From positions 3,288,788 through 3,352,787 of the forward strand of contig OX442434.1 of assembly GCA_949361645.1 (NCBI GenBank): a stretch of 64,000 nucleotides of DNA. The letters run 5' to 3'. Positions within the stretch are counted from its first letter, which is position 1; every line of letters starts with the position of its first letter. The notes below the pieces were generated by a model. That model saw only the letters and a list, made by a program, of their open reading frames with translations, did not search any database and had not been told where the DNA came from. A program made the position numbers and the translations under genes. Origin of the DNA: Spongilla lacustris. Taxonomy: Eukaryota > Porifera > Demospongiae > Spongillida > Spongillidae. This document shows positions 1-13,968 of the stretch, one piece after another.

Positions 1-10
1 TCTTCTGCAG

Positions 11-3000
11 GGAGAGGCCCAAGGTCCGGCCAAGGTCACTGCCTTGACCATCCACCTGCCCTTTGTTGGATTCACATATACCTGCTCTAGTTCCCTCAGC
101 GATAATCCTGACAGGGGGAATGGTAAGCCGAGATATACCACCTCTTGTTACAACCATGTTTTTGGAAGCTGTTCACTAACAGAGATGTTTTTATTTTGTA
201 GCATCAAAACGCTCAAATGAAGAAGTGTTTAGACAAGAGAAGGCTACTTTAACACAAGAAATAGAAAATTTGAAAAAGCAACTGTCTGTTGCTGTACCGA
301 CCACAGCTCCACAGGAATGTAAGATTGAGGGCTGGTGTGCATGTGTGAGAGAGAAGGATAAACCTAAAGTGCAGTGTATGTGTGTGGAGTGTGTGTGGAT
401 GGGACTGTATTGTGGTGGTGTGTGATGGGTGGGAGTGATTGTGTGTATTGTGCGTGTATGAGATCACACTTGTGGGGCCATATCAAATATACATGTACAG
501 ACTCCTTTGTATTGGTGCCTAATCAATACACAGAGCTGCTTGTACTATCATCCATGCATTGGCGACACTTATACACAATGTATGTACATACATTTATGCA
601 TACAATCTACATGTGTTTGAATATACAAAGTGTACACATACCATTACGTTTATTGCTTGCATGCACACTGTGTACTTGGTACATGTGCATGTTATCCCCC
701 TGTACATGTACATGTAACACTCTTTCCCTCCCCTCCCCTCCCTCTCCCCCTTGCACATCCTCTCCCCTCCGTCTTGTATATCCCTCCCATCCCTCTCCCC
801 TCCCCTCCCTCTTATACACCCTCTCCCATCCCTCCCCCTTGTACACCCTCTCCCATCCCTCCCCCTTGTACACCCTCTCTCCTCCCCTTGTACACCCTCT
901 CCTCCCCTTGTACACCCTCTCCTCCCCTTGTACACCCTCTCCTCCCCTTGTACACCCTCTCTCCTCCCCTTGTACACCCTCTCCTCCCCTTGTACACCCT
1001 CTCCTCCCCTTGTACACCCTCTCTCCTCCCCTTGTACACCCTCTCCTCCCCTTTTACACCCTTTCTCCTCCCCTTGTACACTCTCTCCTCCCCTTGTACA
1101 CCCTCTCCTCCCCTTGTACACCCTCTCCTCCCATTTTACACCCTCTCCTCCCCTTGTACACCCTCTCCTCCCCTTGTACACCCTCTCCTCCCCTTGTACA
1201 CCCTTTCTTCCCCTTGTACACCCTCTCCTCCCCTTGTACACCCTTTCCTCCCCTTGTACACCCTCTCCTCCCCTTGTACACCCTCTCCTCCCCTTGTACA
1301 CCCTCTCCTCCCCTTGTACACCCTCTCCTCCCCTTATACACCCTCTCCTCCCCTTATACACCCTCTCCTCCCCTTGTACATGTACACCCTCTCCCCTTCC
1401 CTACCCCTTGTATGTTTGCACTTACTGTGCCTTGTGTTGTTCAGCGGCAGAGATGCAGTCAATAGTGCGCACACTTGAGCGGACAAGCAAGAGCCTCAAG
1501 GCAGAGAAGGCACAGCTGCAAGATGAGCTGACCCAAACTAGAGACCAGCTGGCCGGGAAGGATAAGGAGCTGAGAGAAATGAAGGACACACTGAGGGAAT
1601 CGCAAGAGGAGAATACAAAACTCTCTGACAAGTAAAAAAAATGTCACTTCTTGTCCCCTCTCCCCCTTCCTCCTCCCTCCCCACTTCCTTTTTTGTTCTC
1701 CTCGCTCTCCCCTCCTCCCCCTCTCACCTCTTTTATGGTATTGTGGAGTTGTACATTTAGCTTTAGCTTGGGTTTAGAGGGTCGTTATAATTAATAAAAG
1801 TTATTTTTATAATCTGTGTCGTGTGATCTGTGTTTAAGCTTTTAACTATAGGATACATAATTTCAATATTGATTATTTACTAATTACCCTTGATAAATTA
1901 GTCTCATTGTTTGCTTCTGAGTGGAGTGCTGCTGGATGAATGCAGGGATGTACATGTATTAAAACCAGTTAGTTAGCTGTAGGTTATACAGGTCTAGTTT
2001 CATTCACATTTTTATTTCCTACATGTGTGCGCACATGTTTAGTGTCAGAATTGCATGTCGTGGTTATTATACATGTATGTTAATCGACATCTGTACTCTG
2101 CACCCAGGTTAGCAGAGCTTCGCGCTCGCAAGACAGAAATAACTCGGCTTGTGCGCGAAAAGGAAGCAGAAATTGGTAAGTGATGTGTCCGTTGCACCTT
2201 CACACAGTACTCATGCTACTGCTCTTCAGAGGAGGTGCTTGCAAAGCTTGAAAGTGTACGGAAAGCTAGTCGTGAAACTGAAAAGGAAAAAAGAGCGGTA
2301 AGTGATGATGTGTGTACACGTGTGTAGTGTTTGGTGCAATGGTTATAACCAACGGTAAAAAAAAGGACTAGTTATTAAAACTTACAGATCAAATTTGAAA
2401 CAATTAATACTTTGAACTCACTATTGAAATTGGTTAGTTAGTTGTTCTTGCTTAGTCTAATGATGGACTAATACAGTAAATGTACATGTAATTAACTAAT
2501 TTTGAACCTCAATATACATGTATATTGTACGTTGTACATGTATGATTTGACCCGTTTATGAATGTCATTTTAAAATCATAATTTCAAACCAAAAAAAACT
2601 GTTAGGGTAATGTACATGTACTAGTAAAATATACATGTATCAGCTAACTACATAATTATAATTATATGTGTACATGTACATGTGTACCTGCACTTGTGTG
2701 TGTGGTGTCTATGTACATGCACACACTCACAAGGGAGGGGGGAAGGTGTGATGCAGTGTGATAGGTGAACATGAGATGGAGATAGTGAGGTGGGCAAAGG
2801 GGGAGGGGCACACACGGGCACAGTTGTTGCTGCTGATGAAGTGCCCTAGGTCTTGATCACATGCATGGAGCTTACAGGTAACCGCCAAGTTTGCAACAGG
2901 GGGTGGGTTTCGGAATGTATGAAAACATACATGTAGGGGGTGGGCAAAAATAAAAGTCTTTCCTCTGCACTGTAAAATGGCATGCCATGCAGTTTTTATT

Positions 3001-6000
3001 TTGGCATGGCACATGTATAAACCAAGGGGTGGGGTTAGCCAAATTAGGGGCAAACCAGGCCTTGGTAGTTGTCGTCTAGGTTACGGGGTACCTACATGTA
3101 TGCTCACATACATGCTTGTCACTGATTTTCACTTTCAGGCACTGGCAGACGTTGAGAACATCAAGTCAGAACTGCAGCAGCAGCTGAAGCTACGGCAGAG
3201 GGCGGAGCAAGGTCTGCAGGCCACTGAAGAGGAGCTGAACAAGCTCAAGACACAACAGGCTGCTCCTGCCAAAGACACCGTCTCTGTCGGGCTGAAGCAG
3301 GAGATAGAAAGGTTAGCCCAAGAAGGATGATCTGGAGGGTGTCGTAGTTTCAGATAAGGTTTACAAATGTAGTTAAGTAATTAGTTTAGTTAATTTACAG
3401 GGGTATAGATCTTCATACGTAAAAGCTTCATACTTGTACATGTACGTATACATGTATGTATACATGTATACATACATGTATACATGTATACATACATGTA
3501 TACATGTATACATACATGTATACATGTATGTATACATGTATACATGTATGTACTGTCCAGCAGAAGTGACCTTGGGCATTTTTTTTTTTAAGAGTTGCAG
3601 TTGTCCTCTGTCACATCTTGGAGTTATTGGACACTGAATTATTAATTTGCACAACACACTGTTCACTTTGTTCTGGAACATTTATAATACATGTAGTACT
3701 GCAAGCCCTATTTTGCTGGACACCCATAGTATCATGCTCAAGGGGAGTCATTGCCAGCTCTGCATGACGCCAAAAAAGCTCTTTCTTTTGGTGTGCTGAG
3801 CTTGTTAGCCACGCCCACCTCACCTGTTCACCTCCTCCCCAGACTGGTTAGCCAGCTGGCCCAGAAGGAGGCCGACCACCTAGAGGCTATGTCAGCTCTG
3901 CAGGTCAAGCAGAACTTGGAGGTCAAGACCTTGAAGGAGGTGTTGGGGGGGTCCGAGGCAGCTAACACTGACCTGCAGAAAGAGGTAAATTAATCAACAT
4001 GTGCACGTACCGTGTGCAGTGTACGCTGTGTACCTGCACCAAAGGCGAAGGTCGTGTGATGTCATGTGATGTACGTGTACATGTAGCATATTCACTGCTG
4101 TACATGTACATGTGTGGTGTGGTGTGGTGTGGACACTGTCACCTGACCTCCTCGGGTGCATTACATGTAAATAACTGCTACCTGTAAGCTGTTTGCTATA
4201 AATTGTACTAGTAAGATGTGCATTAATTAGACCCTGATTTGAACATCTGCGGGTTAAAAAAAAAAAACATACATGTACACTGTACATGTACGTGTAACTG
4301 GTTCAAAGTTAATATTGTATGTTTGCACACATACATGTACATGTACATGTACTGCATTATTGGGGGGGGGGGGGGGGTGTACAATGTAGAATGTACATAT
4401 TTACCTCACCATATAGACATGTACAATATAGATGCATGCCATGCTGTGGTATACTATGGTATACTATGGTATACTATGGTAGCCATGAAGAAGGACCATG
4501 TGATATTCATGTGACCTCATTGTTTAGAATAATGAACTGCAGCTGAAGTTGACACGAGTGAGGAACCAGGTGCTCCAGGAGCTGGACAAAGACTTCAAGG
4601 AGAGGACTGAACGGTTTGAGAAGGAGAAGTCGAGCATGATGGAGCAGACCAAGGAACTGAGACAAGAGCTTGAGAAGGTGACTTGATCCCTGCATGGAAT
4701 AAGTAATAATGGATGACCTAAGTGTATACCTACATCTTCATCCCTCCATATAGTTCCCACTTCTTATTATTGCCCACTTCTTAGTAGTTCCCCTTTGTGC
4801 AAATGTATTCATGTACATGTATATGGGTCCAGTTGATTGATCCCAAACATCTAATTGATAGTGTACCTACAGCTGTACATATGTGTATCCCTCATGTTAG
4901 TGTACCTACAGCTGTACACCATCATGTTAGTGTACCTACAGCTATACATATGTGTATCCCTCATGTTAGTGTACCTACAGCTGTACATATGTGTATCCCT
5001 ACAGCTATACATATGTGTATCCCTCATGTTTTGACTTCATTTTCTGACCCAAATCTGCAGTCTGTGCAAGCACAGGGGGTGCTGCTGGCTAGCAAGAGGG
5101 AACAAGAGACAGAACTCAGAGAGCTGCGGCAGAACAAAGAGCTCCTTGGTCAGTGGGAGAAGCAGATCGCTGACATCATCCAGTGGGTGACAGAGGAGAA
5201 GGATGCCAGAGCATACCTCAAATCGGTTGCTAAGAAACTGGCTGACGATGTTGAGACCCTCAAGACTACAGCTGGCACCCTAGGAAGGGTAAGCTTCCTG
5301 TTGCCATTAACTGTAGCCCTGAACACTAAGCTGAATCAATTTTACAGTATCTACTACATGTACATGTACATACATGTGGTTTGTTTAATGTGCATACATG
5401 TGAGCATGTACCTGCACAAGAAGGCACACCACAAGATCTTGCCTTCTCTGTGTGTGTGCACATTTTCCCCCCTGCAGCAAAAGGAGGATTGGATGGAGCG
5501 TCGTACGCTGAAGCGTGACAAGCAGGAGTTGTTGGAATTGGAGCTCAGCTTGAAGAATGAGGTGGCTGCAAAGAGCAAGGTGCAGGAGCAGCTCACACAG
5601 GTCACTAGTCAGCTCAGTGACATGGAACTGTAAGGTGGTTTGAGTACGTCTTGCAGCTGTGTGTAACTCCGATGTTCTTTGTTAACTTTTTTAGAAAGTA
5701 CCAGCGATTGGAAAGTGAAATGGATGCGTTAAAACAGGAAAAGGAAAACCTTTTGAAACAAGCCATACCTGCCAAAGTTGGTAAGCTGTGTGTATGTGTG
5801 TGTTTGTGTGTGTGTGTGTGTGCGTGCGTGCGTGCATGTGCGTGTGTGTGTATGTGCGTGTGTGTGTGTGTGTGCATGTACCTCCTTGCACTGTGAATGT
5901 TGTTTAGAGTTCCTTCTTTTCCAGCATTACCTGGTCGTTCGGACAGCCTTAGCCAGTTCTTTCACAATAGCACTGGTAATACACAACAACCTCCAATCCA

Positions 6001-6035
6001 GAATGAAGAGCAGATACAACAAGCAACAGCTAAAA

Positions 6036-6071
<36 letters not shown>

Positions 6072-6137
6072 ACGTGTGTGTACGTGTGTGTGTGTGTGCA
6101 CGTGTGTGTGTACGTGTGTGTGTGTGTGTGTGCACAT

Positions 6138-6180
<43 letters not shown>

Positions 6181-9100
6181 CATGCATGTGCATATACATG
6201 TGTATTTGATGTACCTGGAAATAGGCAATACTTTTAACATGTTTTAAAACGTATTTTAAGATGATGATTGATTGAAAAATATAGACCCCTTGTGTTAGAT
6301 TTTGACCAGGTCACCAATTTTTGTAGCATGTTGCAGGTTAAAAGTTGTTATTAACAAGTGCAACCTTCTCCCCCCCAGCCACCAGCAACTAACAACGGCA
6401 ATGGTAGGGACAGCTGCCATGAACTGATCGTGAGAACTTTTGAATCTCCGACCAAGTGTGACACGTGCACCAGTTTCATGTTTGGGCTGGTGCGACAAGG
6501 CCTGTTCTGCAAAAGTGAGTCCTGACCAAGATGACTGTTACCTAGCCACATACATGTATGATGCTTACCGCCTGGTCCCCCTGTAGACTGTCAGATGAGC
6601 TGCCATGTGCACTGCAAGGAGAAGGCCGTGCCAACGTGTCCACTCCCACCAGGGCAGGGTATGCTGTCCTCCTGTGTGTGGTCTGTCACAGACACTTCCA
6701 ATAATGCAGTTTGTTTACATGTACTTTTGAGTTAGTTTTGCCTTACCCTCTCTTCAGCTAAACTTCCATTTGGCATCGATGTGCAACATGGCGTGGGGAC
6801 AGCGTGCGAGGGTTGGGTCCAGATTCCGAAACCTGGAGGAGTACGGAAGGGTTGGCAGAGAGCTTTTGCCATCGTCTGCGATTTGAAAATATTTGTTCAT
6901 GAGCCGGGAGCAGATGATATACACACTGCAGCAATCGCCACTCAGTACATCTTTGACATCAGGTATGAAGTGTGTGGCGTACTGTAGTTTGTGTGTGTGT
7001 GTGTGGTGGTGGTGTGGGGGCAAGGTTGTAATTACATTTTAATGTACATGTACCGTTTCAGGGACACAAACTTTAACGTGAAAGAGGTCACTGAACATGA
7101 TGTCATCCATGCGGGTCCCAAGCTGATACCTGCCATCTTCAAGGTGTGCAGTTAACAAGACAACTTGTGCAATGTGGTACTTGTTAGGTGCACATGTTTG
7201 GTTGTCTGGCATGTCTGTACACCCACATGTACACTGTATATGTGGGTGTACTTGTAGCACTGTACAGTGTACATGTGGGTGTACTTGTAGCACTGTACAG
7301 TGTACATGTGGGTGTACTTGTAGCACTGTACAGTGTACATGTGGGTGTACTTGTAGCACTGTACAGTGTACATGTGGGTGTACTTGTAGCACTGTACAGT
7401 GTACATGTGGGTGTACTTGTAGCACTGTACAGTGTACATGTGGGTGTACTTGTAGCACTGTACAGTGTACATGTGGGTGTACTTGTAGCACTGTACAGTG
7501 TACATGTGGGTGTACTTGTAGCACTGTACAGTGTACATGTGGGTGTACTTGTAGCACTGTACAGTGTACCAGTACATGCATACATGTACATGTACTTAGT
7601 ACTGTACAATATGTACACATGTACATTGTACATATACCTTGTACCAGTATAATACAAGTTAGTTACATGTTCAATGTAGAGCGTATATTGTACCATTAAA
7701 ATGTACGTGTACATGTACTGGGTTCACATATATGTACTGGGTAAACATACATGTACAGTACTGGGTACACATATATGTACTGGGTAAACATACATGTACT
7801 GTACTGGGTACACATACATGTACATGTACTGGGTACACATACATGTACTGGGTACACATACATGTAGCTGGGTACACATACATGTACTGGGTACACATAC
7901 ATGTACATGTACTGGGCACACATACATGTACTGGGTACACGTAGGTACATAGTTGACTAGCTTTGCTGCACCTGTAGGTTAGCTGTGACCAGCCTGGCTG
8001 TTCCAGCGTACACAGTGAGCTCCTCATCCTCACCCAAAGCCAGCAGGAGAAGGAGAAATGGGTCACCACACTTGATGGACTGCATAAGGCTGCAAAACAA
8101 AGCAGCCAGCCGTTGGTGAGTTTTTAACTCTGTTGTTGTGCCCAGACAGTTGCAATTGTTGGGTATTAAGGGTGTCGTTTGTGTGGTGTTAAAGGTGTCA
8201 TTGTGTGGTGTCAGAGGTGTCATTTGCGTGGTGTCAGAGGCATTTGTATGGTGTTGTGTGGTGTCAGAGGTGTCATTTGTGTGGTGTCAGAGGCATTTGC
8301 ATGGTGTCGTGTGGTGTCAGAGGTGTCATTGTTGGTATCAACTTTTAATAATTTTTTATCAGTATTTATAGTCCACAGATGATGCACATTAACCCCGTAT
8401 AATATTAGTGATAAGGGGTGTATGGGTTTTTCAATTAAATTATTCAAGATGGAGAAAAACGTCAAATATTTTGTTATAAAAATGCAGAGGCATGAAATTT
8501 TCCAGTAGCCTCCTAATTTTTAATCTATCCTAATTATAATGATGTTTATTAAAATTAGTTATGAAATATTGATTTCAAAATTACAAAGGAACCTGTGTAA
8601 GTTATAACTTAATCCGCATGGACTATGACTACTAATAATAATTATTAATTTAAGTAAATTTTAATTATAATATAAAAGTTTGTTAATAATTGGTATCAAG
8701 TAGTGTGGTGTCAGAGTTGTCATTAGCATTGTTTCATTTGTGTGGTGTCAGAGGTGTCATTAGCATGGTATCATTTGTGTGGTGTCAGAGGTGTCATTAG
8801 CATGGTATCATTTGTGTGGTGTCAGAGGTGTCATTAGCATGGTATCATTTGTGTGTTGTCAGAGGTGTCATTAGCATGGTATCATTTGTGTGGTGTCAGA
8901 GGTGTCATTAGCATGGTATCATTTGTGTGGTGTCAGAGGTGTCATTAGCATGGTATCATTTGTGTGTTGTCAGAGGTGTCATTAGCATGGTATCATTTGT
9001 GTGTTGTCAGAGGTGTCATTAGCATGGTATCATTTGTGTGGTGTCAGAGATGTCATTAGCATGGTTCAAGGGTGTCGTAGTGTTAACTGGTGTTGCTTTG

Positions 9101-12100
9101 GTTCCCAACAGGCGCCAGTGTTTGGTATCCATGAGGTGTTCAACACACAGCAGCTGGAGGTCCTGAAGAGTGCTCTGTCTGCTGACATAGCCAGCAACGA
9201 CAGGCTGCTGATAGGGGACAATGAAGGCCTGTACATGTTGGACATCAACGAGGAGGAGTTGTACAAGTTCTCAGAGAAAGATACCAAAAGGGTCACCCAG
9301 ATCCAAGTGCTTCAGAAGGAGGGTCTAATCCTCCTTCTCTCCGGTATGCATGCAGCAATATTACTTAATGGGGCTCTGTGTTGCACTACGCACAGTGAAC
9401 ATTGCACTGCTGTTGTGAATGTCTGTCACTTGCTTGCACACATGTTAATGGCTAGTTTAAAGCCTTTGGTGTGTGCGTCTTTTGTACCTCCATCCAGGAA
9501 AGCCCAAGCCATTCCTTCGACACCTCTCCATCCAAGCACTTGAAAGTGGAGACGTGAAGAACCAGTCTTTGAAAATTCTGGACACTGAAGGTGAGATACA
9601 CAAGTACCGCATAATGCATGTGTGTGGGATGTGCATCACACGTGCATCACATGTGCATCACATGTACATCACATGTGCATCACATGTGCATCACATATAC
9701 ATCACATGTGCATCACATGTGCATCCCACATACATGTAGCGCATACACTTACATGTAACAGCATTTTCTTACACACACACAAGTACACACACACAAGTAC
9801 ACACACACACAAGTACACACACACACAAGTACACACACAAGTACACACACACAGGGCATTGGGTGATGATGCTCATCTGTTACTGTAGGAGCATCACTAT
9901 TTGCCTGTGGTGTGCTGGGGTCTGTAGTGTATGTGTGTGTGGCCATCAAGAACAAGGTTGCTATTTACGAACTAACGCCAAAGATGAAGAATAAGTATGA
10001 TAAGAAAAAAGTGAGTGTTGAAAATCGAGGCATATATTACTTTTGTGTGTTTTACAGTGTACACATGTAGTACATGTGCAGGTGTACATGTACAATGCAC
10101 TAATGCATGTAAAGATACATGTACACATGTACATGTACGTGTACACATGTACATGTACACATGTACATGTACACATGTACATGTACACATGTACATGTAT
10201 ACATGTACACATGTACATGTACACATGTACATGTACACATGTACATGTACACATGTACATGTACACATGTACATGTACACATGTACATGTACGTGTACGC
10301 ATGTACGTGTACACATGTACAGTAAGTGATGAAGTAATACACTGTACATGCCAGTGATGAACTGATGTCTATGCAACAGTAGCTATTCAATAGTCATTGT
10401 TGTTTTTGTTGTTGTTGTTGTTGTCTTCAACTAATGTTTGTATGCTCTTTGCAGGAGGTCAATGTGGCATCACCTGTGCTAAGCATGCAAGTGTTCAATG
10501 AGAAGCTGTGTGTCGGATATACATCTGGGTTTTCACTGTTCCACCTCTACACAGATGAGACCCCACTGAGTAAGTGTGGCTAACATTTCTGTGCAATGGT
10601 GTGTGTCAGCCCCCCCCCAGAGCTGGTCAGTGAAGAAGACACTACACTAGGCTTTATTCGCTTGAACAATCTTCCTGCCATGCATGCTGTGGAGGTTAAC
10701 AATGGACAGGAGTATCTCCTCTGCTTCAACGGTAGTTTATTCATGAGTTTATATTGGCCTGGTATGAGCAATCGTTAAACTATTCAGTTCTCGGCATCTA
10801 TGTCAATCGTGATGGCTTGCGATCGAGGAAACAAGAACTGCTTTGGCACTCCACGCCAATGTCACTAGGTATGTACATGTAGTGTGCTCCTCAAAGCCAT
10901 AAATAGTAATAAATGAAACAGTTTGTGTCTTATTATTATAGCATTGATGTGTATGTAGAACTGTACATGTGCATGTACAGGTATGTACAACTGTGCATGA
11001 TACACAAGTGTGCAATCTGGGTATACATTGTACACATGTAGTTGCCCAAATATGTATATTTAGATTGAATTCTGATTCATATTCAACCAATATTTATTTT
11101 TTTAAAGCATCATTAGTTCATGAGTACAGCAGCTGCATACATGTACATGTGTAGCAGTGTGATTTCCTGCTACAGTTAGCTGCATGTACAAGCGTACACG
11201 TATGTGTTACATGTACAGGGGTGTGTGTGTGCATGCAGAGTGGCATCTTAGAAGGCTGTTCTTGCAGTCCACAGACCACCTTATCTTCTTGTGTTCTCTG
11301 AGAGTGGTATTGACGTCTATGATGTGAATACTTCAAAATGGCTTCAGACCCTGTCTGCACGAAAGGTAGGGTTGTATTCCAGCTGGTATTCAGTATGCCA
11401 TTTGGCTGTGCCATATTTCAGGTTCACATGTACATGTGGTGGGAGTGTGCTTAGTACATATTTTATGTATTAATTTTGCCTAAGTACAGTGCATGTGCAT
11501 GTAGGCTTGTCGCTAACAAAACCCTCTTTTACCTACATGTACATGTAGGTGCAAACTCTCTCAATAGATGGAAGTCTGAGTTTGTGTCTTGGAGGTGATC
11601 CTTCTTGTCTTCTGTATTTGAAAAAGCATATGGACGCAGGTGTGTGACAACACGAAAGTGAATATTGCTGATTGAAGCTGACATGCCCTAATCCTGTCCA
11701 TCCATACACCCTATCCATCCATACATCCATACACCCTATCCATCCATACATCCATACACCCTATCCATCCATACATCCGTACACCCTATTCATCCATCCA
11801 ATTGTAGATGCAATCAACCTTCCAGGCATGGGTCGCCCTAGACTACCCTCACACATCAGGAAAAGCACAAGAGCGTATGTTATAGCATGCATGTCCCTAT
11901 AGTGTACATGTCCCTATATAGTGTACATATTCCTATAGTGTACATGTTCCTATAGTGTACATGTTCCTATAGTGTACATGTTCCTATAGTGTACATGTAC
12001 ATGTCCCTATAGTGTACATGTACATGTCCCTATAGTGTACATGTGTACATGTCCCTATAGTGTACATGTCCCTATAGTGTACATGTGTACATGTCCCTAT

Positions 12101-13968
12101 AGTGTACATGTGTACATGTCCCTATAGTGTACATGTGTACATGTCCCTGTAGTGTACATGTCCCTATAGTGTACATGTGTACATGTCCCTATAGTGTACA
12201 TGTTCCTATAGTGTACATGTGTACATGTCCCTATAGTGTACATGTGTACATGTCCCTGTAGTGTACATGTCCCTATAGTGTACATGTGTACATGTCCCTA
12301 TAGTGTACATGTTCCTATAGTGTACATGTGTACATGTCCCTGTAGTGTACATGTCCCTATAGTGTACATGTGTACATGTCCCTATAGTGTACATGTCCCT
12401 ATAGTGTACATGTCCCTGTAGTGTACATGTCCCTATAGTGTACATGTGTACATGTCCCTATAGTGTACATGTCCCTATAGTGTACATGTCCCTGTAGTGT
12501 ACATGTCCCTATAGTGTACATGTCCCTATAGTGTACATGTCCCTATAGTGTACATGTCCCTATGGTGTACATGTTCCTATAGTGTACATGTCCCTCTACA
12601 TTTCTCCGAGGGTACACATGGCAGTAGCAATATTGTTATGTTTGTTTTCCACCTCATGTTATATCAGCCCTGGCCGGCCATTGTCAGGCAAAAAGCATGT
12701 AGCAGCAAGGTAAGCTGTTAACATTCTAGACATGTTGTGCGTGAGTGTGTGGGTGTGTGGGTGATTACTTAACAGCCAGCATGGTGGTGTATACTTATAC
12801 ATGTAGATGGTATGTAGTACATCTTTGTGTAAGGGATGAGGGGATGTATAATGGAATGACTCAGAAGGAACATGCATAGATGTGGTTTCTGTCTCTTGTG
12901 CAGGTCGACTGATATTATAGGTGCACCAATGCAATTTGTACACGTTCAGCATTTTGGTCCCTACCAACCACTGAATGTGGATGAAATGCCTGTGAGTTGT
13001 GTAGCTCTACACTTTTGGCCTTTTGTATGTGAACCATTCTTGTGTGTCTGCCCAACAGGTTGCAGGGACTGCAGCTTCTGGTAAGTACATGTACCATATT
13101 GTGTTCATTAATCTATTGCAGTTTATGCATGTGTAATGTCATTGGACGCCCACAAGTTGACATGTACATGTATGTAGAGGTACATGTTCATGTACATGTA
13201 TCATTCCAGCTATACATGTATGTAGTTATCATCATTATTAATATCAGGGCTGTATGTACCATTGTAATGTACATGTAAGCAGTTTATTTTCACTGCTGCT
13301 CTCATCAAGGCAAACATTTCAGAGGTCTCTCCAGGTCCTTTTAGAATGGTTCTGCACAACACTATTTTTACACCGGCCATACATGTCGCTGCATACTCCC
13401 TACAACATATGTAAATAGCAGTCACAAACAAGAAATGTCATAATACTTTTTTTTTTTTTGAGCAACCCATGAAAATGAAATGTTATGAATGAACCATAAC
13501 GTAACATTAAAACTATTGCAGGCTTTAAGCATACATGTACATGTACCCTTTGCCTGTGGAGAACCTTGAGCGTATGCTGCCATGTTCATGTCAATATGCA
13601 GCAGCTTTATTGTGCTGGCCACACACCCTTCTTTTCCCCAAAGCCTCTTCCACATGTTAAAATTTAGGCTTTTATAATTTTTTTCATCTCTACAACGGTA
13701 AAAGTGGTAGTCTTTTGTTATCCCCTCCACAACCAGGATGATCATACATATATATGTTGTGTGTAAAAGTAAACGTGCCATTTGTTTTAGTCTGCCGCCC
13801 AATTCATTTATATTAGTTACCCAATTCATGTGCACGTACTCTGCAGCTCCTGGGCGTGGTCCTGTGCTCCCTGGACTGACTCAGCTACCAAGCTCTTCAG
13901 CCTCCTTCCATTCCTTCAGCACACTGGAGGAAAGCAAGAGGGGTGGTAGTCAGGTGAGCCATGAGTGA
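11..13968 (+). CDS. CDC42BPA/B-like (MRCK): MRCK-type (CDC42-binding) Ser/Thr kinase, C-terminal two thirds; 5' partial
   Basis: Twenty-nine exons join in frame to 1,156 codons plus stop: 11-122, 202-318, 1445-1631, 2108-2175, 2230-2297, 3139-3311, 3843-3984, 4528-4677, 5061-5288, 5478-5629, 5695-5780, 5925-6037, 6379-6514, 6587-6658, 6758-6962, 7062-7143, 7978-8115, 9112-9343, 9498-9590, 9889-10010, 10455-10569, 10621-10731, 10788-10868, 11268-11365, 11549-11639, 11808-11874, 12904-12991, 13059-13080, 13847-13968. All introns are GT-AG. The first exon holds the AGC-kinase hydrophobic motif ([10 protein letters not shown]); the catalytic domain lies left of the window. Then come a long coiled coil with the MRCK segment [15 protein letters not shown], a C1 zinc finger (from [17 protein letters not shown], 6400-6658), a PH domain (6758-8115), a CNH domain (9112-11639) and a CRIB motif ([16 protein letters not shown], 12904-12991). 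This order is diagnostic of MRCK, which binds Cdc42-GTP and phosphorylates myosin regulatory proteins at the actin cortex. ROCK lacks CNH and CRIB. The tail after CRIB is shorter than in vertebrates. The stop at 13966-13968 follows a usable donor (cag|gtgagc), so a longer isoform is possible. Confidence 0.93.
720..1400. repeat. 20-bp pyrimidine-rich minisatellite in an MRCK intron
   Basis: About 30 tandem copies of a unit close to CCCTCTCCTCCCCTTGTACA, with occasional length variants, fill most of the intron between 318 and 1445. The strand asymmetry (C/T against G/A) gives long open frames in all phases. These are repeat translations ([11 protein letters not shown] on one strand, [11 protein letters not shown] on the other) and not proteins. 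Confidence 0.95.
3434..3555. repeat. Palindromic ATACATGTAT/TACATGTA array
   Basis: Alternating tacatgta/tatacatgt units lie in the MRCK intron between 3311 and 3843. Each unit is self-complementary, so the whole array can form a long imperfect hairpin on either strand. No coding signal. Confidence 0.9.
5789..6178. repeat. Two (TG)n/(CA)n microsatellite blocks flanking a short MRCK exon
   Basis: TG-rich tracts at about 5789-5876 and 6038-6178 surround exon 5925-6037. The second block starts exactly at the splice donor: the exon ends in AAG and the intron begins gtgtgtgt, so the donor itself is part of the microsatellite. Confidence 0.9.
7225..7575. repeat. 33-bp minisatellite, about 10 copies
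   Basis: Nearly perfect tandem copies of a 33-bp unit that contains GTACTTGTAGCACTGTACAG, in the MRCK intron 7144-7977. Because 33 is divisible by 3, all frames stay open and produce repetitive pseudo-ORFs on both strands. Confidence 0.95.
7690..7950. repeat. ACATGTACTGGGTACACAT minisatellite
   Basis: Imperfect tandem copies of a roughly 20-bp unit (acatgtactgggtacacata) in the second half of the same intron, ending about 30 bp before the acceptor of exon 7978-8115. Confidence 0.9.
8163..9065. repeat. GTGTGGTGTCAGAGGTGTCA repeat blocks in the PH-CNH intron
   Basis: Two blocks (about 8163-8335 and 8699-9065) built on gtgtggtgtcagaggtgtca. The second block has a 37-bp unit in about 9 copies. 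A 360-bp AT-rich spacer without features separates them. The block ends about 45 bp before the acceptor of exon 9112-9343. Confidence 0.9.
9620..9855. repeat. CATCACATGTG repeat followed by ACACACAAGT microsatellite
   Basis: A block of catcacatgtg units (about 9636-9730) and a second of acacacacaagt units (about 9771-9854) fill the intron between exons 9498-9590 and 9889-10010. Confidence 0.9.
10100..10325. repeat. (ACATGTAC)n palindromic array
   Basis: About 220 bp of gtacatgtacacatgtacat, self-complementary throughout, in the intron between 10010 and 10455. It reads the same way on both strands and can extrude as a hairpin. Confidence 0.93.
11695..12597. repeat. CCATACACCCTATCCAT repeat and 17-bp GTGTACATGTCCCTATA minisatellite
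   Basis: The first block (11698-11800) lies just before exon 11808-11874. The second (11895-12597) fills most of the following intron with about 40 copies of a 17-bp unit, often interrupted by an extra gtacat. The array separates the end of the CNH region from the CRIB exon. Confidence 0.93.

Noticed and set aside
374..1635. Long overlapping ORFs on both strands (up to 363 codons)
   Set aside because: They are translations of the 20-bp minisatellite. Only 1445-1631 is coding, as an MRCK exon.
7039..7714. Several 140-195-codon repetitive ORFs
   Set aside because: Products of a 33-bp repeat whose length is divisible by three; no start context or domain.
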